Assembly: GCF_000760735.1 (NCBI RefSeq)
Contig: NZ_JMEX01000009.1
Location: 123,350-187,349, forward strand
Length of the DNA: 64,000 bases
Origin: Rhodococcoides fascians A44A
GTDB lineage: Bacteria; Actinomycetota; Actinomycetes; Mycobacteriales; Mycobacteriaceae
Reading direction: 5' to 3'
Shown here: positions 1 to 9,741 of the stretch, in pieces
Numbering within the stretch: position 1 is the first letter of the stretch
Layout of the letters: each line of letters opens with the position of its first letter
Notes under the pieces: model-generated
What the model was told of the DNA's origin: nothing
Database searches by the model: none
Seen by the model: the letters and a program-made list of their open reading frames with translations, nothing else
Position numbers and translations under genes: made by a program

Positions 1-2019
1 GGCATCACACAAACGAACGTCACCCAGACCTACGCAGCTTCGGAACATGCTTTCAAACATTCCCCAGATCAGGTGTGGTCGATGTTCCATTCGTACTCGT
101 TCGATGTGTCGGTGTGGGAGATGTGGGGCGCTCTGCTGCACGGCGGCCGCTTGGTGATCATCCCTGAGCATGCCGCCCGCTCCGCAACGGACTTTCACCG
201 AATCCTGGTAGACGAGCAGGTCACCACCGTCAACCAGACCCCGTCCGCACTCGAGATGCTCTCGCCCGAGGGAATAGATCAAGTAAGGACCATTTTTGTG
301 GGGGGTGAGGCATGCTCGCCCGAACTTGTCGATCGGTGGGCTTCAGGCCGAGAAATGATCAATGGCTACGGGGAGACAGAGACGTTCTACGCCTCTATGA
401 GTGCGCCCATGAAGCCTGGTCATGGAGCTCCTATCGGTACGCCGGTGCCGGGTGATGCGTTGTTTGTGTTGGATTCCGGTTTGCGGCGGGTTCCGATCGG
501 TGTGGTTGGTGAGTTGTATGTCGCGGGGCGGGGTGTGGCACGCGGTTATGTGCGACGGCCGGGCTTGACGGCATCGCGATTCGTCGCGTGTCCGCTCGGC
601 CCTTTGGGTTCGCGGATGTATCGCACCGGCGATCTGGTTCGTTGGAATCACGACGGCGAGCTGGAGTATGTGGGTCGCTCTGACGATCAGGTGAAGATTC
701 GTGGTTACCGCATCGAAATCGGTGAAGTGGAAGCAACACTCGCTGCCTTGACCGGAGTGGAGCGTGCGGCAGTGGTGGCCCGTGATACCGATACCGGCAA
801 GCAGTTGATTGGCTACGTCGTACCTACCGAGGTGTCTGCGGGAATCGATGGTGGGGCGCTGCGCGAACGAGTTGCCGCGCGATTGCCTGCGTACATGGTT
901 CCGGCCGTGGTGATGGTCATCGACGAGTTGCCGTTAACTGTCAACGGCAAGCTGGACAAATGGGCGTTGCCCGAGCCGCAATTCGCCAGCGGCGTTCACA
1001 GAGCGCCGTCATCTCCGGTTGAAGAAATTATCTCCGGCATTTTCACGAAGGTTCTCGACCTGCCGCGAGTCAGCGTGGACGACTCCTTCTTCGACCTGGG
1101 CGGCAACTCGCTCTCTGCGATGCGTGTCGTAGCCGCCGTGCAGGAAACCTTCGACTGTGAAATCAGCGTCCGTGCACTCATGGAAGCCCCCACCGTAGCG
1201 GGCCTGAGCAAACAACTCTTCAACTGGTCCAGTTCCGACGAGATACCTCAGGTCGTGAAGTTGTGCCGAGGGCCAGGGCGTCCACTTTTCTGCATACACC
1301 CTGGTGGGGGCGTCAGCTGGGCGTACCGCGCCTTGGGAAGCATCGTGCAGCGCCCAATATTCGCTATTCAGCAAACCGTCGACGGCGAACGTCCGCGTAC
1401 GGTCCGCGAAATGGCCGGCGAGTATGCCGACCTCGTCCAGTCAGTCCAGCCCGATGGGCCCTACGACCTGCTGGGATGGTCCTTCGGTGGTGTCGTCGCC
1501 CACCAGATGGCTACCGTGCTGGAACGGAGAGGGGCGCACGTACGTCGGCTAATACTGTTGGACGCAGCTCTAGTAGAACCCGGTACGACACGCTCGCCAG
1601 ACGCGGATTTCAATGAGACCGACGTCCTGCGGCATTTCGTGTCCAAGAACGTCGACCTGCCCGATCTGAAAGAATTGACCTCTTACGAGCAGGCCACGGA
1701 ATGGCTGGAAACTCATTCGTCACTCGGCGCAGCTATTCCGCCAGCTTGGATGATCAGCCACGTCGTTCGCAATCTCCGATTCAATTCTGACCTCTGGCAC
1801 GGCCACACACCGGACCTATTCGGGGGCGGCGCTGTGGTGTTCCAGGGAAGCGATCACGAACGCGATCCAGGTTATTCAAGAGACTGGACACGTTTTATCG
1901 CTCGTCCAGTCACGGAGATCGCAGTGGAGTGCGAACACAACGACATGTTGAGTCCCGATGCGTTGGACGCCTACGGCGACCGGCTGCGTGCAGAACTGGA
2001 AGGCGACGATTATGAGTAA
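1..2019 (+). CDS. Nonribosomal peptide synthetase, C-terminal end (A-PCP-TE), 5' truncated by window
   Basis: The reading frame is open from base 1, so only the end of the protein is seen. It starts inside an adenylation domain: FDVSVWEM is the A4/A5 substrate-pocket region, followed by NGYGETET (A5), YRTGDLVR (A7), [11 protein letters not shown] (A8) and a late [10 protein letters not shown] (A10 lysine). A carrier domain follows with [10 protein letters not shown], whose Ser carries phosphopantetheine. It ends in a type I thioesterase with GWSFGG, so this is the terminal module and the TE releases the peptide by hydrolysis or cyclisation. Aligned by eye to GrsA, the visible pocket positions read roughly D-V-W-N-F-G-G; I do not assign a substrate. 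Its stop overlaps the start of the mutase gene, which ties the two translationally. Confidence 0.93.
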   Translation, partial: GITQTNVTQTYAASEHAFKHSPDQVWSMFHSYSFDVSVWEMWGALLHGGRLVIIPEHAARSATDFHRILVDEQVTTVNQTPSALEMLSPEGIDQVRTIFVGGEACSPELVDRWASGREMINGYGETETFYASMSAPMKPGHGAPIGTPVPGDALFVLDSGLRRVPIGVVGELYVAGRGVARGYVRRPGLTASRFVACPLGPLGSRMYRTGDLVRWNHDGELEYVGRSDDQVKIRGYRIEIGEVEATLAALTGVERAAVVARDTDTGKQLIGYVVPTEVSAGIDGGALRERVAARLPAYMVPAVVMVIDELPLTVNGKLDKWALPEPQFASGVHRAPSSPVEEIISGIFTKVLDLPRVSVDDSFFDLGGNSLSAMRVVAAVQETFDCEISVRALMEAPTVAGLSKQLFNWSSSDEIPQVVKLCRGPGRPLFCIHPGGGVSWAYRALGSIVQRPIFAIQQTVDGERPRTVREMAGEYADLVQSVQPDGPYDLLGWSFGGVVAHQMATVLERRGAHVRRLILLDAALVEPGTTRSPDADFNETDVLRHFVSKNVDLPDLKELTSYEQATEWLETHSSLGAAIPPAWMISHVVRNLRFNSDLWHGHTPDLFGGGAVVFQGSDHERDPGYSRDWTRFIARPVTEIAVECEHNDMLSPDALDAYGDRLRAELEGDDYE

Positions 2020-3451
2020 ACCAGGCGAGTTTCCTTATGAGGCAGGTATTCATCCCAAGGGCTATGTGTCTAGGCCATGGACGATCAGGCAATTGGCTGG
2101 GCTTGGCGACGGCGTAGACACCAATAGGCGGTTCCATTATCTCCTCGACCAAGGCGAGACAGGTCTTTCGTTGGCTTTCGACCTGCCCACCCAGCTCGGA
2201 CTCGACCCGGACGATCCAACGGCTGCCGGTGAGGTCGGTCGCGCCGGGGTCTCGGTGTCCACCGTCGACGACTTGGCCGCAGTGTTCGACGGAATACCGC
2301 TGGATCAGGTGTCAGTCTCTTTCACCATCAATGCGACCGCACCGATGATCTTGGCCCTATGGATCGTGGTTGCCGAAGAATCAGGCGTCAACCCTGCGCT
2401 ATTACGTGGCACTTTGCAGAACGAAATGCTGAAAGAGCACGCGGCTCGCAAGGCGTTCGTGTTCGACTTGGACGACAGCTTCCGCTTCTCGTTAGACGTT
2501 ATCGAGTACTGCATACGCAACTTGCCCAAGGTCAATCCGGTATCGATCTCGGGTGGACACGCCCGTGAAGCCGGTGCGAGCCGAGCAATGGAAGTGGCGC
2601 TCGGCATCGCTGATGCGGAGACGTACTTGCAAGGGATGCTGGAGCGGGGGTTTACCGTCGACGAGGTCGCACCCCGGCTCAGCTTCATCTTTGGGACCCA
2701 TATGGAGGTTCTTGCCGAGGCGGCCAAGTTCCGTGTCCTACGCAGGATGTATGCCCGCCGCATGGTGGACCTCTTCGGCGCTGCTGACGCGAAGTCGAGC
2801 CGCATGCGTGTTCAGGTCAATACTTTCGGCTCCGCTCTCGCCGCCTCCGAACCGCTCAACAACATCGCGCGTACGACCATTCAGGCCGTAGCGGCCGTCC
2901 TCGGCGGGGTGCAGTCTCTGCATGTGTGCGGCTTCGACGAGGCCGAACAAACGCCTGGGCAGCTATCGGCACGCATTGCGCTGAGGATTCAGCAGATCAT
3001 CTTGAAGGAAACCGATCTAGCCAGATACGTCGACCCCCTCGGCGGGTCCGAGGCAATAGCTCGCATCGCCGATGAAATCGAAGCAGAGGCTACGGGGTGG
3101 CTAGATGACATCGCTGCCCATGGTGGCTTGTTGGACTGTCTGCGCAGTGGCTGGCTGGAATCGCGCATTGACGACATGGCCTACGCCACCCGCGGCCCCG
3201 TCGTCGGCGTCGTCGAAGCCGAGAGTTCCGAAGAAGAGGAGTGGCTCACTGAAAGGCAACTGCGTTCGGGTGTCGTACCGGGCCGCCGCCGTCCCTTCGA
3301 GCGCGGGGTTTGTAGCGCAGAACTACGTGCTGTGACCGATGACGTGGCCGCGGGCCGCAATGTCATGAATTCGATGATCGCAGCAGCACGGGCTCGGGCC
3401 AGCATCGGCCAAATGCAACGGGCGGTGGCAGAAGGGCTCGAATCGAAATGA
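2012..3451 (+). CDS. B12-dependent acyl-CoA mutase, large (substrate-binding) subunit
   Basis: 479 residues of the methylmalonyl-CoA mutase alpha family, comprising the TIM barrel that holds acyl-CoA. The B12 domain is encoded separately at 8534. The ATG at 2012 overlaps the NRPS stop. It lacks about 60 N-terminal residues of the usual large subunit. With a constant offset of 61 from Propionibacterium numbering, Gln136, Arg146 and His183 match Gln197, Arg207 and His244. Leu28 takes the place of Tyr89 and Gly182 that of Tyr243. The Arg207 equivalent normally binds the free carboxylate of malonyl-type substrates and is Gln in isobutyryl-CoA mutase, so a dicarboxylyl-CoA substrate is likely. The two Tyr losses suggest a roomier pocket for a larger alkylmalonyl-CoA. 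That last step is inference. Confidence 0.88.
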   Translation: MSKPGEFPYEAGIHPKGYVSRPWTIRQLAGLGDGVDTNRRFHYLLDQGETGLSLAFDLPTQLGLDPDDPTAAGEVGRAGVSVSTVDDLAAVFDGIPLDQVSVSFTINATAPMILALWIVVAEESGVNPALLRGTLQNEMLKEHAARKAFVFDLDDSFRFSLDVIEYCIRNLPKVNPVSISGGHAREAGASRAMEVALGIADAETYLQGMLERGFTVDEVAPRLSFIFGTHMEVLAEAAKFRVLRRMYARRMVDLFGAADAKSSRMRVQVNTFGSALAASEPLNNIARTTIQAVAAVLGGVQSLHVCGFDEAEQTPGQLSARIALRIQQIILKETDLARYVDPLGGSEAIARIADEIEAEATGWLDDIAAHGGLLDCLRSGWLESRIDDMAYATRGPVVGVVEAESSEEEEWLTERQLRSGVVPGRRRPFERGVCSAELRAVTDDVAAGRNVMNSMIAAARARASIGQMQRAVAEGLESK

Positions 3452-3549
3452 CCGCATCTAACCGGAGCAGCAGCAGTCCGGGTCAATCCCGTACCCAAAC
3501 ACACTCAAGGGTGCAGCCAACTGACCACTCGGATGGGGAGCAGAGAAAT

Positions 3550-3810
3550 ATGAGCAAACAACGGATGGCTACCACTATTACGAGTTTCTGGGAACGGGCT
3601 CTCGGCGAAGAAAATCTCACGCTCGATGACAATTTCTTCGATTTGGGCGGTGATTCGCTCACGGCCGCGAAAATCCTTGCCCTTATCCAGCGGGAGTATG
3701 GGCTGCAAGCGGAATTGCATCTAATTTTTAACAACCCCACCATCGAAGAATTCGTGGAGGCCGTTGATGAAGAACTAGCAGGGGTAGCGCCGCGGGGAGA
3801 AGATGCATGA
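3550..3810 (+). CDS. Free-standing peptidyl/acyl carrier protein
   Basis: A discrete carrier protein of 86 residues with LDDNFFDLGGDSLTAAKIL, where the Ser is the phosphopantetheine site. The chosen ATG at 3550 has GGGGAG nine bases upstream. An in-frame ATG at 3448 overlaps the mutase stop and would add 34 low-complexity residues (many Ser, Gln and Thr), so translation could also begin there. The gene overlaps the next A-domain gene by an ATGA. A stand-alone PCP directly followed by a stand-alone A domain is the usual arrangement for loading one amino acid in trans, so this is probably the acceptor for the downstream enzyme. Confidence 0.85.
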   Translation: MSKQRMATTITSFWERALGEENLTLDDNFFDLGGDSLTAAKILALIQREYGLQAELHLIFNNPTIEEFVEAVDEELAGVAPRGEDA

Positions 3811-5390
3811 CCGCCCCAAAATTCAAGTCACTGTGGGGAGGTCCGGCGACACCCGATTGTCACTTAACTGGATTTGTTCGCCGTGTCACCCACGATCCGG
3901 GGCGTACGGCTGTAGTCGACGCCGATCGTTCGTACACCTACGGAGAACTGGCAGCTTGGGCGCAAACGGTGTCGTCCAACTTGACGCTGGCCGGCGTGAA
4001 CGTAGGAGACCGGGTTGCGGTATCGCTTCCGCGAGGCGCGGGTGCAGTCGCTGCATTACTCGGGGTGCTGCTGCATGGAGCGACGTACGTCCCGTTGGAC
4101 CCCGAGTACCCCGTGGAACGGATTCAGTTCATGGTGGATGACTGCGCACCTCGCGCCCTAATCGCCACCACGCGATCACGTGTGAACCACCACGCCCCGC
4201 TGGTCGACATCGGGCTGCCCCCCGGAGTAACCCAACCGATCGACCTGCGCGCCGTCGCGTGCGATGCCGCACTTCCGGTCTACATCATCTACACATCCGG
4301 ATCGACCGGCTGGCCGAAGGGCGTAGCGCTGAACCATCTCTGCATCGACACAATGGTCGATTGGCAAACATCCCACTCACCCCACCCCGAACTACGCACC
4401 GCACAGTTCGCCCCGCTAAATTTCGACGTCTCGTTCCAGGAGATATTGGGCACGCTGTGCGGCGGCGGCACGCTTGCGATCATGCCGGAGAAGCTACGCC
4501 GTGAACCAGCCCAATTGCTTCGATGGCTCTCCGATCAACGAATCGAGCGGCTGTTCGTCCCATTCGTTGCGTTGCAGATGCTGGCAGTGACGGCCCAGCG
4601 GGACATGCTGGCGCAACTGTGCTTGGTCGAGGTAAATACCGCCGGTGAGCAAGTAGTGTGCTCGGAAGATATTCGCGCAATGTTCGCATGTATGCCCGGC
4701 TGCCGGCTGGTCAACCACTACGGACAAAGCGAATCCGCCATGGTGACCTCGCACATCCTGGGGCCCGATCCGTATGCCTGGCCCAATCTGCCACCAATCG
4801 GCGAACCCCTGCCGGGATGCGAACTACTCATCGCGCCGGAAGTTCCAGAAACTCCGAACATCGGAGAGCTTCTCGTATCCGGAAATCCATTGTCGGATGG
4901 ATATCTGGGGCGTCCCGAGCTGACAGTGGAGCGCTACGTCAGCATCCTTCCCTCACCAGCCGGTAACACCCGAGCCTTCCGTACCGGTGACCTGGTGGAG
5001 CTGACAGACAGCGGCTTGCGCTTCCTATCCCGAATGGACAGCCAGATCAAAGTGCGGGGAATCCGCGTTGATCTCCTAGAAATCGATGCGCAGTTGCTAA
5101 CAGCTCCCGACTTCGCTGCAGCGGCGACGGTCATGGTGGTGACTAAGTCCGGCCATGCCAGCCTGCGCGCCGCAGTAGTCCTTCGTGAGGGCTGCACCGG
5201 CCCAGTCGAGGCCAACGCTCTTAAGCGACTACGCAAGGTACTGCCCGAGGTTTCGGTCCCTGTTTCGGTGACGGAACTGCCCGAACTGCCCAGGACCCCC
5301 AGCGGGAAGGTTAATCGTGAGAGAGTCGCTGAGCTCATCGCAGATGACTGCCGGCGGCGTCGCCGACACAGTCAGGGCGGTGACGAATGA
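3807..5390 (+). CDS. Stand-alone NRPS adenylation domain (amino acid-AMP ligase)
   Basis: 527 residues covering a full adenylation domain with no attached carrier. Motifs in order are YIIYTSGSTGWPKG (A3 P-loop), FDVSFQEIL (A4), NHYGQSESA (A5), FRTGDLVEL (A7), QIKVRGIRVDLLEID (A8) and TPSGKVNRE (A10 lysine). The Asp in FDVSFQE sits at the position that pairs with an alpha-amino group, so an amino acid substrate is likely, but I cannot name it. The start overlaps the carrier protein stop (ATGA) and the end overlaps the condensation gene (ATGA), so the three are translationally coupled. It probably loads the preceding PCP. Confidence 0.9.
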   Translation: MTAPKFKSLWGGPATPDCHLTGFVRRVTHDPGRTAVVDADRSYTYGELAAWAQTVSSNLTLAGVNVGDRVAVSLPRGAGAVAALLGVLLHGATYVPLDPEYPVERIQFMVDDCAPRALIATTRSRVNHHAPLVDIGLPPGVTQPIDLRAVACDAALPVYIIYTSGSTGWPKGVALNHLCIDTMVDWQTSHSPHPELRTAQFAPLNFDVSFQEILGTLCGGGTLAIMPEKLRREPAQLLRWLSDQRIERLFVPFVALQMLAVTAQRDMLAQLCLVEVNTAGEQVVCSEDIRAMFACMPGCRLVNHYGQSESAMVTSHILGPDPYAWPNLPPIGEPLPGCELLIAPEVPETPNIGELLVSGNPLSDGYLGRPELTVERYVSILPSPAGNTRAFRTGDLVELTDSGLRFLSRMDSQIKVRGIRVDLLEIDAQLLTAPDFAAAATVMVVTKSGHASLRAAVVLREGCTGPVEANALKRLRKVLPEVSVPVSVTELPELPRTPSGKVNRERVAELIADDCRRRRRHSQGGDE

Positions 5391-7231
5391 CCACAATCCT
5401 GCACGATAGGCCCGCCGATGCGGGCCAATACGCACTCTGGGCCGAAGCCACGATTGATCCCTCGATTAGTGGCGGCGGATATTTCGTGGCGACCTTTCGC
5501 GGTGTACTTGACGAGCATCACCTCGAGGCCGCTGCGCGCGCCGTGCTTGAACGACACGAGCCGCTGCGGTCGGTGCTGCGGCTTGTGCGGGGACAGTTGC
5601 GCCAGTGCGTCCTGCCGGCACTTGAGGCATGTTCTTTCGAGCGCGCCACTATCCCATGCGAAGACGGCTCCGAGTCGGCGGCGGTCCGAGAATGGTGCAA
5701 GCAGCGCGAACAGGACAAGCGCTGGGACCTAGCCACCGAGGCACCAATTCGTTTCCAACTTCTAACCCATGCTCCCAACCGCTGCTCGATGGTCTTCGAG
5801 GCTCATCACGCCGGCTTTGACGGGCGCAGCAAGTTTATTGTCGCCCGCGATTTCTCGAACTATCTGGGGAAACTGAGAATCGGCCATCAAGTGAATCCGA
5901 CGCCGCTGGCCGCGCCCAGTACGCCCGTTGCCACGGAGGCAGTCACCGCGGAGGCCATCGAATTTTGGCGTACTGCTATCGACAAACGGATGCCCTTGAC
6001 ACTTCCCGAGGGCGGCCGTCTGGGGCAGCGGTCCATTGCTGCCTCGCCGACAATCGAACTGGAGCCCTCAGCGGTTGCCGCCCTTCGCGCGATCGCTCAA
6101 AACCTGCAGGTGAGCACATTCACGATGCTTTTCGCAGCGCTCACTCGACAAATGACGGCTTACGACAACATTGATCCGGTGTTGTCTGTGGCTTCGGACG
6201 TCAGTGACGAACACACCGGACATGTCGCCGGCTTGCAAACCAACGTGGTCCCCGTATCCATCGAAACCTCCCGCCAGATGGCGACGGAAAAATCCGTTGC
6301 CTCGGCCCGCCGGGCGCTCACACACTTGGCTCGCTATCGCCGCGTCCCGTTCGTGGACCTGGTGTCCGGTGTGCCCGGCAGACCCCTCGCTCGGCTCAGT
6401 ACTGAGCTCGGCCTGTCATTTCCCCGTCCGCCAGCCCAACTTGACCTGGAAATCCCCGGCCTACGTTCGGAGTGGGAGTTTTTCACGCCAAACACAAACG
6501 CTGCTTTGGCCAGAACGCTGCAGATCCGTGCGCACTGGCCGCAGTGCCGGGTGCGGCTCGACTATCGCCAGGATCTGATGGGTGCAGCGGAAGCAGAAAT
6601 ATTTCTTGCCGATTTTCGCACTGCTGTCACAGATCTCGCTTCAGACCGAGAAACATCCTTGGTCAGCTCTACGAGCAAAGTCCGGCCCCGAGCAGCCGGC
6701 GCGGGGACCCCGTACATCTGTGCTGGCGTCCGCGCGGGGACACTATGTAACGACGACGCTCCCCACCCTCCGCGCTTGATGCCATCGGACGGTGTGAGAT
6801 TCACCGTGCGTGGCCGGTCGGAACAGTTACTGCCCTGTTGTATAGCGGGCACGATCTGGGTTCATCTCGCCGACGGCCGCGAGGTTTGCACCGACGACTG
6901 TGGGTACGTCGCGGCAGACGGCGAGATGCGACACCTAGGACCTCGGGAGGGTCGGTGGATCCGCACCCGAAGCCTCATTGATGCCTCCGCAGTCGCCCGC
7001 GTCGCCCGAACCCACACTTGGGTACGAGAGGCGGAAGTGCAGCTGGTGAGGGGCCGTACCGACACCGCGGTGCTCAGTGTGTCTGGACCAACTCGCAATG
7101 TCCCGAGCGCACGAGAAATCCGAGCACATCTGCGGACTTTTCTGCACGCCAGTGATCTGCCTGGACGTATCAAAATCACCTGTACCGACACCCTACCGAC
7201 GAACAAGGATGACAATGAACGAACTCTCTGA
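5387..7231 (+). CDS. Condensation-domain protein with a degenerate A-domain tail
   Basis: 614 residues. The N-terminal ~430 form an NRPS condensation domain with the active-site HHxxxDG as HHAGFDG, so amide or ester bond formation is expected. The C-terminal ~180 residues do not look like a carrier. They read as a worn A-domain C-terminal half: TDDCGYVAADGEM resembles A7, VREAEVQLV the following strand, SAREIRAHLRTFLHASDLPG the helix before A10, and LPTNKDDNER the A10 region with a Lys. The whole N-terminal A subdomain is missing, so it cannot adenylate alone. It could couple the loaded amino acid to a growing chain or to a CoA-derived acyl unit. It overlaps the A-domain gene before it and the reductase gene after it. 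Confidence 0.82.
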   Translation: MTTILHDRPADAGQYALWAEATIDPSISGGGYFVATFRGVLDEHHLEAAARAVLERHEPLRSVLRLVRGQLRQCVLPALEACSFERATIPCEDGSESAAVREWCKQREQDKRWDLATEAPIRFQLLTHAPNRCSMVFEAHHAGFDGRSKFIVARDFSNYLGKLRIGHQVNPTPLAAPSTPVATEAVTAEAIEFWRTAIDKRMPLTLPEGGRLGQRSIAASPTIELEPSAVAALRAIAQNLQVSTFTMLFAALTRQMTAYDNIDPVLSVASDVSDEHTGHVAGLQTNVVPVSIETSRQMATEKSVASARRALTHLARYRRVPFVDLVSGVPGRPLARLSTELGLSFPRPPAQLDLEIPGLRSEWEFFTPNTNAALARTLQIRAHWPQCRVRLDYRQDLMGAAEAEIFLADFRTAVTDLASDRETSLVSSTSKVRPRAAGAGTPYICAGVRAGTLCNDDAPHPPRLMPSDGVRFTVRGRSEQLLPCCIAGTIWVHLADGREVCTDDCGYVAADGEMRHLGPREGRWIRTRSLIDASAVARVARTHTWVREAEVQLVRGRTDTAVLSVSGPTRNVPSAREIRAHLRTFLHASDLPGRIKITCTDTLPTNKDDNERTL

Positions 7232-8537
7232 AGCTGTAATCGCGGGTGCCTCTCCGGACGTACTTGAGAGCCTTCCCGTCCCACCTGAATACAACGCCGC
7301 CTACCTAGATGTAGAAGACATCCAGATTTTCGCCGGCGTCGAGGACAAAGACGTTCGAAAGTCGATTCACCTCGGCAGTGTGCCCATGCCGGAACTTGCT
7401 CCTGATGAGGTGTTGGTCGCTGTTATGGCAGCGGCGATGAACTACAACACAATCTGGTCCGCTACCTTCGAGCCGATCCCCACTTTCAACTTCCTGCGGC
7501 ACTACGCAAAACAGGGCGGCTGGGCCTCTCGTCACGACCAGCCGTACCACGTACTGGGGTCGGACGCAGCCGGGGTGATCGTGCGCGTCGGGGCCGGTGT
7601 GCGCAAGTGGAAGGTCGGGGACCATGTCGCCGTAGGGACGGCTCATGTCGATGACCAGGAACCGCTCACCCATCACGACGGCATGCTCGGCCACGAGCAG
7701 CGAGCATGGGGGTTTGAGACAAACTTCGGAGGCCTCGCTGACTATGCGGTCGTCCGCGCGAGTCAATTACTACCCAAGGCAGCGCACCTCACCTGGGAAG
7801 AGGCTGCCAGCAACCCATTGTGCGCGGGAACGGCCTACCGGATGCTCGTCAGCGAGCGCGGTGCCAACATGCGTCAAGGCGATGTAGTCCTCATTTGGGG
7901 CGCGGCGGGTGGCCTCGGTGGCTACGCCGTGCAATTCGTCCGCAACGGCGGCGGCATACCAATCGGCATAGTCAGCTCGGACGCAAAAGCCGAGGTCGCC
8001 CGCAAGCTTGGCTGTGAGCTGGTCATCGATCGGCGCGAGATCGGTGAGATTTCCGCTGACCCGGACGCCACCGTCGCGGCAGGAAAACTGCTGGGCAAGA
8101 TCATCAGGCGAGAGATCGGAGAGGATCCGAACATCGTCTTCGAGCACGTTGGCCGCGAGACCTTCGGCCTCTCGGTATTCGTGGCCCGCCGCGGCGGCAC
8201 AATCGTCACCTGTGGATCGAGCACGGGTTACCAACACACGTTCGACAACCGCTACTTGTGGATGCGCCTGAAAAGAATAGTAGGCAGCCACGGGGCGAAT
8301 TTGTACGAGCAGTGGCAGACGAACCGCCTCATCCAGCGCGGCCAAGTGCAACCTATGTTGTCTGAAGTGCACCCGTTTCAAGAGACACCAGAAGCCGCAC
8401 GCAGGATTCAACTAAACGAGCACCTCGGCAAAGTTGGCATACTTTGCCTAGCACCCTCGAGTGGGCTCGGTGTCACCGACGTCGACCTGCGTTCCCGGAT
8501 CGGCGAGGCGCGGATCACACCGCTGGTGACGGCATGA
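7215..8537 (+). CDS. ccr: Crotonyl-CoA carboxylase/reductase
   Basis: 440 residues, the normal length for Ccr, an MDR-family enzyme that reduces a 2-enoyl-CoA with NADPH while fixing CO2 to give an alkylmalonyl-CoA. WGAAGGLGGYAVQ is the nucleotide-binding loop. Residues matching the known CO2 pocket are visible: Asn78 in MNYNTIW, Phe167-Glu168 in WGFETNFGG, and His359 in VGSHGANL. ATG 7215 has AAGG six bases upstream; an in-frame ATG lies at 7209. It overlaps the condensation gene before it and the B12 subunit gene after it. In this setting it probably supplies the alkylmalonyl-CoA that the mutase rearranges. Ccr paralogues in biosynthetic clusters often take enoyl-CoAs longer than crotonyl, so chain length is open. 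Confidence 0.93.
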   Translation: MNELSEAVIAGASPDVLESLPVPPEYNAAYLDVEDIQIFAGVEDKDVRKSIHLGSVPMPELAPDEVLVAVMAAAMNYNTIWSATFEPIPTFNFLRHYAKQGGWASRHDQPYHVLGSDAAGVIVRVGAGVRKWKVGDHVAVGTAHVDDQEPLTHHDGMLGHEQRAWGFETNFGGLADYAVVRASQLLPKAAHLTWEEAASNPLCAGTAYRMLVSERGANMRQGDVVLIWGAAGGLGGYAVQFVRNGGGIPIGIVSSDAKAEVARKLGCELVIDRREIGEISADPDATVAAGKLLGKIIRREIGEDPNIVFEHVGRETFGLSVFVARRGGTIVTCGSSTGYQHTFDNRYLWMRLKRIVGSHGANLYEQWQTNRLIQRGQVQPMLSEVHPFQETPEAARRIQLNEHLGKVGILCLAPSSGLGVTDVDLRSRIGEARITPLVTA

Positions 8538-8989
8538 CAGCTCCGAACCCGAGCTTCGACGCAGGAAAGGCCGAAGGCCGCGTGCATCGTGTCCGAGTGG
8601 TGGTTGCCAAACCTGGGCTGGATGGCCACGATCGCGGTGCCAAAGTGGTGGCGCGCGCACTTCGTGATGCCGGCATGGAAGTTATCTACACCGGATTGCG
8701 TCAGACACCCGAGCAAATCGTCCGCACCACTTTGGAAGAGGGTGCCGACGCTGTCGGTCTGTCACTGCTATCGGGCGCTCACATGGAACTGGTACCCCGC
8801 GTAATCGAGCTGTTGGCCGAGAATAACGCGATGGAGATACCCATCTTCTGTGGCGGCGTCATTCCACCTGGAGACGCACGCAAGCTCGCTGAAATGGGAG
8901 TGCTCCGGGTCTTTACCTCTCGGGATTCCCTTCAGGAGATCACCCGTTGGGCACAAACGAACCTACATCCGCTCAAGGAGACGGAGTGA
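8534..8989 (+). CDS. B12-binding small subunit of acyl-CoA mutase
   Basis: 151 residues forming the cobalamin-binding domain of the mutase. The DxHxxG signature is Asp30-Gly-His32-Asp-Arg-Gly35 in KPGLDGHDRG; the His becomes the lower axial cobalt ligand. SLLSGAH and GGVIPP are the later loops around the nucleotide tail. The subunit pairs with the large subunit encoded at 2012, as in isobutyryl-CoA mutase, where the two are also separate chains. Here, unusually, five other genes lie between them. The start overlaps the ccr stop (ATGA) and the stop overlaps the GTG start of the GTPase gene. The residues just before the domain are short and polar. Confidence 0.93.
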   Translation: MTAPNPSFDAGKAEGRVHRVRVVVAKPGLDGHDRGAKVVARALRDAGMEVIYTGLRQTPEQIVRTTLEEGADAVGLSLLSGAHMELVPRVIELLAENNAMEIPIFCGGVIPPGDARKLAEMGVLRVFTSRDSLQEITRWAQTNLHPLKETE

Positions 8990-9741
8990 CGAGGCACCAG
9001 AACTGTCAGACCTTGGAGTCTGCACGGCAAGGCAATATCAGGGCGCTGGCGCAACTAATGACTCGCGCGGAGAACTACGCCATCACTGAGGTTGACGTCA
9101 TCTCTCCGGCTGCACCGGACCACCCCCGAACCGCCTGTACGGTGATTGGCTTGACAGGTCCTCCTGGTGTCGGAAAGTCGACGTTGATTTCATGTCTTAT
9201 CGCCGAGTACCGCAAGCGGGGTCAGCGCGTGGCAGTGCTCTGCTTTGATCCGTCATCGCCGATAACCGGCGGTGCGCTCCTCGGTGACCGCATCCGTATG
9301 CAGGAGCACTCAGATGATCCCGGAGTTTTCATTCGGTCAGTGTCCAGTCGTGGCCATCTCGGAGGACTTTCGGCCACGGCCAGGACAATGATCGCGATCC
9401 TGTCTGAGATCGAATTTGACAGGATCTTGATCGAGACGGTCGGAACCGGGCAGTCAGAGGTGGAAATCGCATCAATCGCGGACGACACCATCGTTGTTCT
9501 AGCGCCTGGAGCAGGTGACGGCATCCAAATGGCCAAGGCTGGTGTTCTGGAAATCGCCGACCTCTACGTCGTAAACAAGGCAGATCAGAACGGAGTCCAC
9601 GCAGTACTTCGCGAACTCCAGGCCGTGATCGAGCTTGGTCAACGCGACGTCCCCATTGTGACGACTACCGCCAGCCGTCAAGAAGGGGCCGCCGAGGTAG
9701 TTAGAGCCCTTGAGGCCAAGCGAAAATCTCCTATGACGTAG
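8986..9741 (+). CDS. meaB: MeaB-type GTPase chaperone of the B12 mutase, C-terminally short
   Basis: 251 residues of the MeaB/ArgK G3E GTPase family, which gates B12 loading and protects the mutase. The P-loop is GPPGVGKST, DPSSPITGGALLGDR is the family signature, and ETVGTGQSE and NKADQ are the G3 and G4 motifs. The GTG at 8986 follows AAGGAG by five bases and overlaps the B12-subunit stop. Family members are usually about 320-330 residues. This one stops where the C-terminal helical arm used for dimerisation would begin, and no continuation was found in the other frames downstream. The G domain looks intact, so it may work as a monomer, or the arm may have been lost. Confidence 0.9.
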   Translation: MTRHQNCQTLESARQGNIRALAQLMTRAENYAITEVDVISPAAPDHPRTACTVIGLTGPPGVGKSTLISCLIAEYRKRGQRVAVLCFDPSSPITGGALLGDRIRMQEHSDDPGVFIRSVSSRGHLGGLSATARTMIAILSEIEFDRILIETVGTGQSEVEIASIADDTIVVLAPGAGDGIQMAKAGVLEIADLYVVNKADQNGVHAVLRELQAVIELGQRDVPIVTTTASRQEGAAEVVRALEAKRKSPMT

